This document shows positions 25,594 to 34,896 of a stretch of 46,065 bases of DNA, in pieces. Source of the stretch: an uncultured Bacteroidota bacterium (GTDB lineage Bacteria; Bacteroidota; Bacteroidia; Chitinophagales; Chitinophagaceae); the NCBI GenBank assembly GCA_938008665.1, contig CALLKA010000051.1, positions 1 to 46,065 on the forward strand, written 5' to 3'. Every line of letters starts with the position of its first letter. Position 1 is the stretch's first letter. The notes below the pieces were generated by a model. The model ran no database searches and was not told the origin of the DNA. It worked only from the letters and a program-made list of their open reading frames with translations. Made by a program: the position numbers and the translations under genes.

Positions 25594-28500
25594 TTATCTT
25601 TTAGTAATGGTTGCATCAGAGTTTAATATAGTGCTTGCAACTACGCTATTCGCAGCAACCCAATAAGGATCTAATGTTGTATTAATTTTATATAAACCTG
25701 TATTTAACCATCCTTTTATTTTATTGGGGTTGGCTTTAAACTTATTGTATTCCGCTTGTTGCATTGCACTTAATAATGCGATTTGTTTTGAATTAGGTGT
25801 AATGCCGGTAAGTTGTCGGTAAGCCAAACCAATAGCTGCTGTGGTATTTTGTTGTTTGGTGATGCTTTCCCCAATCACTTTAGCCGCTTCAATAAAAGTA
25901 GGATCATTTAAAGTAACCAATGCTTGTAAGGGCGTATTGGTGGATTGTCTGCGTACTACACAAGAAGCCCTAGAAGGACCATCAAAATTAGCAAGGGTTG
26001 GATTGGGAACCGTTCTTTTTAAAATAATATAAAGGCTTCTTCTATATACTTGATCAGTACTGTCCTGATTATATTTGGTACCATTGATTTCCCACAATCC
26101 TTCTGGTTGATAAGGATATACGCTTTTACCTCCCAACTCTTTATTTAACAAACCACTCGCCACTAAAGCATTGTCTCGAATCATTTCAGCGGATAAGCGA
26201 ATAGATGGACCTCTTGCTAATAATTTATTTTCTGGATCTTTTTCATTGAGCAAAGCACTCGCTTTTGAATCCTGCTGATAAGTCGCAGACATTACAATGA
26301 GCTTATTTATTTTTTTAATATCCCAGTTGTTATCTCGCAATTCAATCGCCAACCAATCCAATAAATTTAAATGACTAGGCATTTCACCCTGATTACCAAA
26401 ATCCTCTGCTGTTTTAACCAAGCCTTTACCAAAAAAGTTTTGCCATAAATGATTGATAGCAACCCGCGCTGTTAGCGGATTACGCGCATCCGTTAACCAT
26501 TGTGCTAAGCCATATCTGTTTTTTGGAAGTTGACTAGAGAAGGGTAATATTTTTTCTGGTGTATTTGGAAATACTTGTTTTGTTGGCGCATCATATTGCC
26601 CCCTGTTTAATAAAAAAGTTTTTTTAGGCTGCGGCATTTCTTGCATTACCATTAATTCTTTTATATGCTCGGTTGAATCTGCTAATAATTTTCTTTGTGT
26701 TTGAAGTGCAATGCTTGCGTTTTTAATAGCTACATTCACTACTGAATTATAATATTCTTTTAAAACAGAAATATCCTCGTTGGTTAATTCGGTGCTGGTT
26801 TTTTTTGTAATTAAATCCCAATTCGCTTTTTTTGCCAATACTTTTATTTCAAAAGGAGTTAAAGCTCGGTTATATACAGATACATCATCTAGCTTTCCGC
26901 CCTTAACACCAAACCCACGATACCAAGCACCAATTTGTAATCCCGGTTCGTCTTTTGAAAAAAATACAATGTCTTTATATAATTGATCAATCTGTGTTTC
27001 CATTTTTAATGGAGCGCCATCAATAAACAAATTCAAACCCTTTGCGGTAGAAGATCCATCATAGGTCATAGTGAGTTGTATCCATTGATTACGCGGAACA
27101 TCAGTCAAGGACAACTTAGTAATGGCATTGGATGGCGCCGTATGTGCCATTGTCATTTCAAGTCGATTATTTTTTAAATAAACATGATAGCCTTTGAAAT
27201 TATATAACCTTTCCGCATTGCTTTTATGAAATATTACACCTTCCTTCATTTCTTTGGGAATATTTATCCATAAGCCAATAGTGAAAGGTTCCGATTTTCT
27301 ATAAACACCGATTTCTTTTAAATCTAAATAGGTGTCGCCATTTAAAAATAAGCTTTGTCCATTCCCATTTTTTTCGAATTTCAATGGTTCACTTTTGGTA
27401 TCCCAATCGCGACGTAATATGGCTGTTTTACTATTGTTGACACTGTTTTTTAATGAGTCTTCAAAATTATAAAATGCCTGTAAATTTTCAGACGGGACAC
27501 CCCTACTTGATATTGTTTTATATTTTTCTTGTTGTAACCATTCATTAAATTCATTAGCTGCATTTTCGTAGCTTAATTTTAATTGCGTTTCTTTTTCCTT
27601 AACCAATGAATTAATATATTGAATAGTTTTTTCTTGTGCTGTCGTAGGAAGCATTAATGTGGGTGTTGGCATATCATCATTCCAAGAGATCTGTCCTGCC
27701 TCGCGTACATTATTAAAAAAACTATACAGCTGATAATAATTTTCTTGTGAAACCGGATCATATTTATGATCATGACATCTTGCACAACCCACCGATATCG
27801 ATAAAAACGCTTCTCCAAAAGTATTGGTTCGATCCATCACATATTCTGTTTGAAATTCTTCTTCAATAATTCCACCTTCCATATTTTGTGGATGATTGCG
27901 ATTGAACGCGGTTGCAATAATCATATCCTTGGTAGGCGAAGGCATTAAATCACCCGCAAGTTGATAATGGATGAAATTTTTATAAGACATGTTTTCATTG
28001 AAAGCACCAATAACCCAATCGCGATAAACCGACATATCCCTGGTTCTATCCACGGTGTATCCATAGGAATCAGCGAAGCGGGATAGGTCCAACCATTGGG
28101 TCGCCATTTTTTCACCATAATGCGGAGAGCTTAATAATCGGTCTACTTGTTTTTCGTAAGCATTTGCGCTTTGGTCGTTTAAGAATTGGTCTATTTCATC
28201 AACGGTCGGCGGAAGACCGGTCAAATCCAAGGAAAGCCTTCTTAATAAAATTTCTTTAGACGCCTTAGGGCTAGGCTGTAAACCTTCTTGTTGTAATCGA
28301 CTAAATACAAAATTATCAATGGGATTATTCACCTGTAAATTAAAAATGTCAGGAATCGTCTTTTTTTGTGGTGCAACAAATGCCCAGTGTGGCTTATATA
28401 TGGCACCCGTTTCAATCCACTTTATAAGTATTGCTTTTTCCTTTGCATCTAAGGTTAAATGAGATTTTGGATCCGGCATCATATAACTAGGATCGGAAGA

Positions 28501-28809
28501 TAAAATGCGGTGGTAAAGCTCACTCTTATTTAAATTACCCGGCACAATGGCAAATTTCCCAGGGCTTTCAGGCAAGGGTCCATAGGCCGACGCCTCCATA
28601 TCTAATCTAAGCCCTGCTTTTTGCTTTGCCTTATCAGGTCCATGACAAGAAAAACATTTATCTGATAAAATTGGTTTTACATGTTCATTATAATCAATGA
28701 CGGAGGGTAATTTAAGATACGCCGAATTTACATCCTCGGGTAATTTGGATATGTTTTTAAATGCAAAAAAAACACCAATAAAACCTATGAATAAATAATA
28801 TTTCTTCAT
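25594..28809 (-). CDS. Exported two-heme DUF1549/LamG/DUF1553 protein
   Basis: A 1071-aa protein with a signal peptide or membrane anchor (MKKYYLFIGFIGVFFAF). It has a PSCyt1-type cytochrome domain (CFSCHG, C52-H56), then a DUF1549 domain (about 165-375) that carries a second heme motif (GCARCHDHKYDP, C342-H346), then a concanavalin/LamG-like domain (about 470-660, LFLNGDTYLDLK to VSVYNRAL), then a DUF1553 domain (about 760-1040, with LAQWLTDARNPLTARVAINHLWQNFFGKG and FDGPSRASCVVRRQSTNTPLQAL). The role is unknown; electron transfer during oxidation of a glycan-linked substrate is inference. Its ATG overlaps the upstream stop (ATGA), and DUF1501 follows at once. LamG may bind carbohydrate. Confidence 0.9.
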   Translation of the reverse strand: MKKYYLFIGFIGVFFAFKNISKLPEDVNSAYLKLPSVIDYNEHVKPILSDKCFSCHGPDKAKQKAGLRLDMEASAYGPLPESPGKFAIVPGNLNKSELYHRILSSDPSYMMPDPKSHLTLDAKEKAILIKWIETGAIYKPHWAFVAPQKKTIPDIFNLQVNNPIDNFVFSRLQQEGLQPSPKASKEILLRRLSLDLTGLPPTVDEIDQFLNDQSANAYEKQVDRLLSSPHYGEKMATQWLDLSRFADSYGYTVDRTRDMSVYRDWVIGAFNENMSYKNFIHYQLAGDLMPSPTKDMIIATAFNRNHPQNMEGGIIEEEFQTEYVMDRTNTFGEAFLSISVGCARCHDHKYDPVSQENYYQLYSFFNNVREAGQISWNDDMPTPTLMLPTTAQEKTIQYINSLVKEKETQLKLSYENAANEFNEWLQQEKYKTISSRGVPSENLQAFYNFEDSLKNSVNNSKTAILRRDWDTKSEPLKFEKNGNGQSLFLNGDTYLDLKEIGVYRKSEPFTIGLWINIPKEMKEGVIFHKSNAERLYNFKGYHVYLKNNRLEMTMAHTAPSNAITKLSLTDVPRNQWIQLTMTYDGSSTAKGLNLFIDGAPLKMETQIDQLYKDIVFFSKDEPGLQIGAWYRGFGVKGGKLDDVSVYNRALTPFEIKVLAKKANWDLITKKTSTELTNEDISVLKEYYNSVVNVAIKNASIALQTQRKLLADSTEHIKELMVMQEMPQPKKTFLLNRGQYDAPTKQVFPNTPEKILPFSSQLPKNRYGLAQWLTDARNPLTARVAINHLWQNFFGKGLVKTAEDFGNQGEMPSHLNLLDWLAIELRDNNWDIKKINKLIVMSATYQQDSKASALLNEKDPENKLLARGPSIRLSAEMIRDNALVASGLLNKELGGKSVYPYQPEGLWEINGTKYNQDSTDQVYRRSLYIILKRTVPNPTLANFDGPSRASCVVRRQSTNTPLQALVTLNDPTFIEAAKVIGESITKQQNTTAAIGLAYRQLTGITPNSKQIALLSAMQQAEYNKFKANPNKIKGWLNTGLYKINTTLDPYWVAANSVVASTILNSDATITKR

Positions 28810-30263
28810 TTTTTCTGAAATTTAAAATCTCCTATTTCAATAGTTACTTTTGGATTTAATTTTTTAAACTGTTCAATCCCATTTAAAGTTACTTTAGTTT
28901 TCCATAAATAAAGCACTGATAAATTTTTTAATGAAGCTAATTGCATAAGCCCTTCATCTGAAATATTCGTACCATAAAGGTTAAGCTGTTCCAATTGTGA
29001 CAATTGCTTTATATAATCCAACCCATTATCCGTGATCAACGTGTTTTCAACATTCAACTTTTTAATTTTTTTTAAATCCGCAACTATTTTTATATCATTA
29101 TCATTGATAGGTAAGTTGGTCAATTTTAATGTTACCAACTGTGCATTAATATTTTTTAATGCTAGTAAGCTAGTTTTGTTAAAGGGTAACACATTGACAA
29201 AATTGGCCATTACAAAATTGGAGCCTTCTGCGATATTGGTTAAAATAATATTTTCTTGTTTGAAATCTTCAATGATCGCGGGGTTTATGGGTGCAGGATT
29301 TGGTAGGTTTATAATTTTTACGGAACTTTTTATACTATTATTATTTTCAATCTCCTGATTTTTTGTTTCTGTTATTTCACTATTTACTTTTGCTGGAGTA
29401 GTTAAAATATTTTTATCCGTAATGGTATTTTGGGATGCAACATTTTTAACCAATTGGTTATAGGAAATGGTGTCAATAATATCCTCGAAAGAGGCGCCTG
29501 TTTTTATCCAGTTTTCAATAATTAAAATTTCATTTTGACTTAACTGATGTTTTCCTTTCGGCGGCATATGTTTTTCATCATCAATCGGCAATACTAAGCT
29601 TGTATATAGTGGACTTTTGAAAGCATTACCCGCGACAAATATCTTTCCGTTTTTTCCACCCTTTTTGATGAACATTTCTCCATCCAATCTTAATCCATTC
29701 TTTTGTTTAATTGCGGAATGACAATTATAACATCTCAATTTTAAGATTGGCGCAACTTGTTCTTTATAAACATTATGCGTTTCAATGGTTAAGGAATCAG
29801 CTCCATGTGAAATTGTTTGAGTAATTTTTTTTGCTTCCACTTTTATAGTGTCAACCTGGCTCGTGTTGGAATTTTCATTGGTGTTAAATAAATAATTTTC
29901 TCCGTGCGTCAATGTACCACCATAGTGACCTGTAATAAAAACAAGTAGGGTTAATATGACAGCTAATAATTTTCGGTATTGCTTTAAGAAATAAACTAGT
30001 AATCCTATAACTGCAGTGCTAATCCCGGTCCACTGATGTTTTTGAACTAATAACACATCATATTCGCCGGAGTTGGATAAAATCCATCCTGCAATACAAG
30101 CCATCACGGCGCTAATACTCCCGACCAAAAAAGCCAATGAAATAGGAGCGCGTAAATCAACCTTACTATAATGTTGGTAAACCATCATCAAAACACCCAA
30201 TAGCAAAATGCCAATGGGCAAATGCACAATGACTGGATGTAGGTGACCTATGAATTCAAGCAT
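28806..30263 (-). CDS. Membrane cytochrome with leucine-rich repeats
   Basis: A 485-aa protein of three parts. The N-terminal DUF2231-like region has four membrane helices (about 12-30, 42-64, 78-95 and 99-117) with conserved His (HLHPVIVHLPIG). A PSCyt1-type cytochrome domain follows (RCYNCHS, C178-H182, then GLRLDGEMF and HMPPKGKHQLS). After a Lys/Asn-rich linker, the C-terminus (about 375-475) holds leucine-rich repeats (LVTLKLTNLPIND, IKKLNVENTLITDNGL, LEQLNLYGTNISDEGL, LSVLYLWKTKVTLNG). It is the first gene of the three-gene operon. It may connect the exported heme proteins to the membrane, but this is inference. Confidence 0.87.
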   Translation of the reverse strand: MLEFIGHLHPVIVHLPIGILLLGVLMMVYQHYSKVDLRAPISLAFLVGSISAVMACIAGWILSNSGEYDVLLVQKHQWTGISTAVIGLLVYFLKQYRKLLAVILTLLVFITGHYGGTLTHGENYLFNTNENSNTSQVDTIKVEAKKITQTISHGADSLTIETHNVYKEQVAPILKLRCYNCHSAIKQKNGLRLDGEMFIKKGGKNGKIFVAGNAFKSPLYTSLVLPIDDEKHMPPKGKHQLSQNEILIIENWIKTGASFEDIIDTISYNQLVKNVASQNTITDKNILTTPAKVNSEITETKNQEIENNNSIKSSVKIINLPNPAPINPAIIEDFKQENIILTNIAEGSNFVMANFVNVLPFNKTSLLALKNINAQLVTLKLTNLPINDNDIKIVADLKKIKKLNVENTLITDNGLDYIKQLSQLEQLNLYGTNISDEGLMQLASLKNLSVLYLWKTKVTLNGIEQFKKLNPKVTIEIGDFKFQKK

Positions 30264-30394
30264 ATGATTTAGATAGAAATAAATAGCAATCTAGCGTATA
30301 GCAATTTAACTATTAAATGGTAGGCGTCAAAATAATTTTATTATCTTAGTTCCTTATAAATAAAGGTATAAGTATTATAAAGTATTATTCTTCG

Positions 30395-30423
30395 TTTGCT
30401 TGTAAGTAATTATTTTATATTTA
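30395..30423 (+). promoter_or_regulatory. Candidate HTCS promoter
   Basis: TTTG at 30395-30398, a 17-base spacer and TATATTTA at 30416-30423 (7 of 8 positions of TAnnTTTG) fit the Bacteroidota consensus. The ATG of the sensor gene lies 53 bases further on, leaving a 5' leader of about 45 bases. Confidence 0.45.
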
Positions 30424-30476
30424 CAACTTTGATGAATAAATAGACGTTTCATAATATTTTAAAATCATAAATTTCG

Positions 30477-33400
30477 ATGTATTTATTTACCAGGCGTAGC
30501 ATTTTTATATTTTTAATTTCCTTGGCTACTACACAACTAATCGCACAAGAGGCTTTTCATTTGCAACAGCTTGATAATAGAAATGGTCTTTCTAATAGTG
30601 CCATTAATTGTATTTATCAAGATTCCGACAAATTATTATGGATTGGAACCTGGGATGGTTTAAATATGTATGATGGTTCCACCTTTCATGTATTTAATTA
30701 CAGTAAATCAAATAACAATAACAGCATAGGTAGTAATATCATTTACCAAATTCTCGAAGACAATAAAAAAAATATATGGGTTGTAACTAACGAGGGAATT
30801 TCAAAATATCAAAAAAATACTGGAAAATTCATGCATTATTTTTATAACCAATCAAAGGTTAGATTTATGCAAGGTTTTTTAATAGCGGTAGATGAAAGCG
30901 GTAATATATATTCATCATCAAAGTCATCAAATGTCGTTAATTATTATGATGAAACCTCAGACAGTTTTAAGCCCTGTGTAATAAGTAATAATACAAAAAA
31001 TAAAATAAAAAAAATAGTTTTTGATAAAAAAAGCAAATTGTGGATTTTGAAACAAGACGGCACATTAAAAGTTTATGTAAAAAATGGACAAAAATTTATT
31101 GATGATTATTATGAAAATCAAATAGACAGCGTTGATGACTTTTTTTATGTAAACGATGAAATATTCTTTACTACATACAATAAAAGACTCTATAAACAAA
31201 CCAACAAAACAACACAGCAGCCCTTACTGATTTTGCCTAAAACAATCAGATCTATGGCATTTTATAAAGACAACTATTATTTTGCTTGGTCGTCTGTTGG
31301 TGTTGGTGAATATGACAAAAACTTTAGCCCACTAAATAATTTGTCTAACTCAAATGTCTCTTTAAATAATAGTAGAATTACATATTTAATGGAGGGCAAT
31401 GAAAATATTTTATGGGCCGGTACCGACGGTAATGGTATAATAAGTGTTTCTGAAAATATAAATTCATTTGGCAGGTTCAACACATTGCCTAATGGCAAGT
31501 CATTAAACATACAAGTTAGGGCCTTTAATAAAGTAAAAGATGAGTTGTGGGTTGGAACAAAGGGAAGTGGTATTATCGCTATAAAAAATACTGGAAAAAA
31601 TAACGCAACCTCTCGCTTTATTCAAATCTTTAATTCGGGAACCGACTTATTGGACAATTGCGTTTATGCAATTGATAATTCGATAAACGATTTGGTCTAT
31701 ATAGGTTCAGATGCACCCGGCTTAACGGTTTATAATAAAAAAAATAATAAATTTTATAATTGGAATCAAATTACTGGTACAAACAAGATACCATTATTCA
31801 GATCTGTACACGCAATACTACAAGATGCAGACAGTTCTATTTGGCTTGGAACAGAAGCTTTTGGCTTGATTCATTTAAAATTTAATAAAAATATTGAAAA
31901 TGGATTAAAGCTAGATTTTTATAAACAATATAGTTATACTGGAACTGAAACTGGTCCAGGTAGCGACATTATTTATTCGTTAGCACATGGCGATAAAGAT
32001 CAAATATGGATAGGTTGTCGTTATGGAGGACTTAGTTTATTTGATAAAAAATCTAAAACATTCAAAACGCACAAAGCATTTTCATATCCAAATAGCCTAT
32101 CGAATAATGATATATTATCTTTATTTAAAGACAAAAATAATAGATTATGGATTGGAACAAGTTTTGGTTTGAATTGGTTAGAATATAAAGATTGGGTTAA
32201 ATCAATGCCAAATTTTGGTGAAATGAACATGGAAAATGGTTTACCAAATAACACCGTTCATGGAATTACACAAGATAATCATGGGGATATTTGGATAAGC
32301 ACAAACAAGGGACTAGTGCGGGTAAATACGCAAACATTTAAAAACACCAATTTTAAAAAACTTGAAGAGCTACAGAGTAATGAATTTAGCGATAATGCGG
32401 TTTGGAAAGATGATGCTGGCTATTTGTTTTTTGGTGGGATTTACGGGTTTAATTATTTTATGCCAGAAAAAATACAGTTTGATACAGAGCAGCCTAGGCT
32501 ATTAATATCGAGTGTTAAGATTGCTGATAATTCTTTAGTTAATACCGGATTGAAAATTTTAAATTTAAATGACAAATCACCAATAAATTTTTCTTTAAAA
32601 AGGACAAATAACTATTTTGAACTTATTGTCTATCCAATAAAGTTTTCCAATCAAGAAAAGTGGATATATAATTACAAACTATCAGGGCTTGAAGAAAATT
32701 GGAATCAGCTAGGTGACGATCGAAGAATAATTTATAACAATATTGCGCCCGGGAACTATACATTATTATTAAAATGGAGTAATGGAGAGGGCGTTTGGAG
32801 CGATGAGGTAATTACATTAAAAATTGAAATTAAACAATATCCTTGGCTAACTTATCCCGCATTGTTTATATACTTTTTAATCATAGCAATGCTGATATAC
32901 TTTTGGTATAGGTATAGAAGAAAAAAAATCATCATTGAGCATCAGCTTTCTACAGAGCTTTTATTAAGAAATAAAGATGAAGAATTGCACCAATATCAAT
33001 TGAATTTTTTTACAAATATTGCACACGAACTTTTAACACCATTAACTTTAATTACTGGTTCATTAGAAAGGTATTTATATAAAAACAAAGTTGAAGGAAA
33101 AAAGCTTTTCTATGAAAATTTTTTAATAATTGTAAATAAGCAAACTTCGAGACTAAATTATTTAATATATCAACTTTTAGAGTTTCGTAAAGCTGAAGCG
33201 GGATATTTAAAAAATCATTATAGTAAAATAAATATATCAAATTTACTTTTCAATATTGCAGAACTCTTTATTCCTTTGTCCGAAAAAAACAATCTCCAAT
33301 TTGATTTAAAAATCGAGGATAATATTATTTTATGGATTGATAAAGATAAGGTTGAAAAAATAATTTTTAATTTGTTGTCAAATGCGTTTAAACATACTAG

Positions 33401-34592
33401 TGAGAATCAAACAATAATCGTTACACTCAAAGCGAATAAAGAATTAGATAAGCTTCAAATTGAATTTTCAAATTCTGGAAAACAATTATCCCAAACCGAA
33501 TTAGATAAGTTGTTTAATAAATTTATTGTATTAGATAATACTAAGAATAAAAATATTAGTTCTGGAATAGGGCTTGCTTTTAGCCGAGAACTTGCTTTAT
33601 TTTTAAATGGAGATATATATGTTACTAATCAAAATAACTGGATCAAATTTACGCTTGAGTTGGCATTGAGCTTTGAACCACAGGAAGAAAGTAAAACCAA
33701 TCAGATTGAAGTGCTAGATAAGCCAAGTTATTTACTGGAGTTAATGACTTCTAATATTAAGGAAATTGATGAAAAAGCTACGAGTGAGATCAATAAATAT
33801 ACCCTTATTAAGAGTATAGAAGATAATAATAAAAAATCTATCCTTATCATAGAAGATGACGCTTCAATTAGATTTTTATTAAATGATTTACTAAAAGATT
33901 TTTACTTAATTTATGAAGCTAAAAGTGGCATTGAGGCACTTGATTTAATGAAAAGATCTACGCCTGATTTAATTATTAGTGATATAATGATGGAAGACAT
34001 GAATGGACTAGAGATATGTAATATTGTAAAAGAGACCCCAGCAACCTGTCATATACCCTTTATTATACTTTCGGCCAAAGGAAGTGTTGACAATAAAACA
34101 GAAGGCTATGAAGCTGGTGCGGATGCATATATTTCAAAGCCCTTCAATGCAGAAAATTTACTTGTTCGTATAAAAAAACTAATTGAATATCAAGATAAGT
34201 TACACCAACTTTTTAAGCAGGATAGAATCATTGACAATTTACCCGAAACAGGAATAGATGAGCTAGACAAAATATTTCTAAAAAACACTATACATATTAT
34301 AGAAAATAGAATAGAATTTCATGATTTAGACGCTAGTTACCTTGAAAAGGAGCTTTCAATGAGTCGAGCTAGCTTTTTTAGAAAAGTAAAAGCGTTATCG
34401 GGTATGACTCCTGGGGAATTGATAAAAAATATTCGCATACATCGAACCGCTAATCTGCTGAAAACCACCAATTTAACCGTAACAGAAATATTCTATCAAA
34501 CTGGTTTCGCTAATCAATCTCATTTCTTTAGGGCATTTAAACAAGAGTTTGGATGTTCACCCAATGATTATAGGTCAAAGCAAGCACTATAA
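30477..34592 (+). CDS. Hybrid two-component sensor/AraC regulator (HTCS)
   Basis: A 1371-aa one-protein two-component system that senses a glycan fragment in the periplasm and controls the neighbouring locus. After the signal segment (MYLFTRRSIFIFLISLATTQLIAQ) come two seven-bladed propellers of reg_prop repeats (about 25-690, for example LLWIGTWDGLNMYD, DQIWIGCRYGGLSLFD, DIWISTNKGLVRVN), a Y_Y_Y domain (about 700-790) and a membrane helix (about 797-817). The cytoplasmic part has HisKA with H850 (FFTNIAHELLTPLTLI; the usual HELRTP Arg is Leu), HATPase with N-box NLLSNAFK and GIGLAFSRELA, a receiver with D1169 and K1221, and an AraC helix-turn-helix pair at the C-terminus. The HATPase G1 box reads SNSGKQL, where DNGxGI is usual. 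It lies directly upstream of susC. Confidence 0.95.
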   Translation: MYLFTRRSIFIFLISLATTQLIAQEAFHLQQLDNRNGLSNSAINCIYQDSDKLLWIGTWDGLNMYDGSTFHVFNYSKSNNNNSIGSNIIYQILEDNKKNIWVVTNEGISKYQKNTGKFMHYFYNQSKVRFMQGFLIAVDESGNIYSSSKSSNVVNYYDETSDSFKPCVISNNTKNKIKKIVFDKKSKLWILKQDGTLKVYVKNGQKFIDDYYENQIDSVDDFFYVNDEIFFTTYNKRLYKQTNKTTQQPLLILPKTIRSMAFYKDNYYFAWSSVGVGEYDKNFSPLNNLSNSNVSLNNSRITYLMEGNENILWAGTDGNGIISVSENINSFGRFNTLPNGKSLNIQVRAFNKVKDELWVGTKGSGIIAIKNTGKNNATSRFIQIFNSGTDLLDNCVYAIDNSINDLVYIGSDAPGLTVYNKKNNKFYNWNQITGTNKIPLFRSVHAILQDADSSIWLGTEAFGLIHLKFNKNIENGLKLDFYKQYSYTGTETGPGSDIIYSLAHGDKDQIWIGCRYGGLSLFDKKSKTFKTHKAFSYPNSLSNNDILSLFKDKNNRLWIGTSFGLNWLEYKDWVKSMPNFGEMNMENGLPNNTVHGITQDNHGDIWISTNKGLVRVNTQTFKNTNFKKLEELQSNEFSDNAVWKDDAGYLFFGGIYGFNYFMPEKIQFDTEQPRLLISSVKIADNSLVNTGLKILNLNDKSPINFSLKRTNNYFELIVYPIKFSNQEKWIYNYKLSGLEENWNQLGDDRRIIYNNIAPGNYTLLLKWSNGEGVWSDEVITLKIEIKQYPWLTYPALFIYFLIIAMLIYFWYRYRRKKIIIEHQLSTELLLRNKDEELHQYQLNFFTNIAHELLTPLTLITGSLERYLYKNKVEGKKLFYENFLIIVNKQTSRLNYLIYQLLEFRKAEAGYLKNHYSKINISNLLFNIAELFIPLSEKNNLQFDLKIEDNIILWIDKDKVEKIIFNLLSNAFKHTSENQTIIVTLKANKELDKLQIEFSNSGKQLSQTELDKLFNKFIVLDNTKNKNISSGIGLAFSRELALFLNGDIYVTNQNNWIKFTLELALSFEPQEESKTNQIEVLDKPSYLLELMTSNIKEIDEKATSEINKYTLIKSIEDNNKKSILIIEDDASIRFLLNDLLKDFYLIYEAKSGIEALDLMKRSTPDLIISDIMMEDMNGLEICNIVKETPATCHIPFIILSAKGSVDNKTEGYEAGADAYISKPFNAENLLVRIKKLIEYQDKLHQLFKQDRIIDNLPETGIDELDKIFLKNTIHIIENRIEFHDLDASYLEKELSMSRASFFRKVKALSGMTPGELIKNIRIHRTANLLKTTNLTVTEIFYQTGFANQSHFFRAFKQEFGCSPNDYRSKQAL

Positions 34593-34629
34593 TTAATCAA
34601 GATCCAACAGTTTTAAAATAGAATCCCTA

Positions 34630-34681
34630 TTAACAAGAAAGTCAATCATTAATGTATTTTATTGGTTGTCTTTCTTGTTAA
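34630..34681. repeat. 12-bp perfect inverted repeat after HTCS gene
   Basis: TTAACAAGAAAG (34630-34641) and CTTTCTTGTTAA (34670-34681) form a perfect 12-bp stem around a 28-base loop that can pair further (CAAT / ATTG). It starts 37 bases after the HTCS stop. No T-run follows, so a simple terminator is doubtful; an mRNA 3' hairpin or a protein site is possible. Confidence 0.6.
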
Positions 34682-34783
34682 AAAGCATTCCCTAATTATT
34701 TTATATATCGTCATAACCAAATTAAGTTTTTGAGTTCCTTACCCATAATTTTCACTAAAGTGCTGAATATTAATATAATAGAG

Positions 34784-34815
34784 ACTCAAGTATAGTGTTT
34801 TGATACTCACGTATA
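34784..34815 (+). promoter_or_regulatory. Direct repeat, candidate HTCS operator
   Basis: ACTCAAGTATA (34784-34794) and ACTCACGTATA (34805-34815) match at 10 of 11 positions and start 21 bases apart, two turns of the helix. AraC-type regulators often bind direct repeats on one face of DNA. The site lies 80 bases before susC and next to the HTCS gene. Binding is inferred. Confidence 0.5.
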
Positions 34816-34896
34816 TCTTATCCCTTCCGATTATTTATAATTTCACTCCAAAATAATGCAATTATTTTTTAAATGATTTTGTATAAAAACTGCCAT

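Larger units (their letters stand above)
34593..34896 (+). promoter_or_regulatory. susC upstream regulatory region
   Basis: A 304-base gap holding no gene. It contains a 12-bp inverted repeat near the HTCS end (34630-34681) and an 11-base direct repeat (34784-34815). A -7-like TGATTTTG lies at 34874-34881, just before the chosen susC start, without a matching -33 element. Confidence 0.6.
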
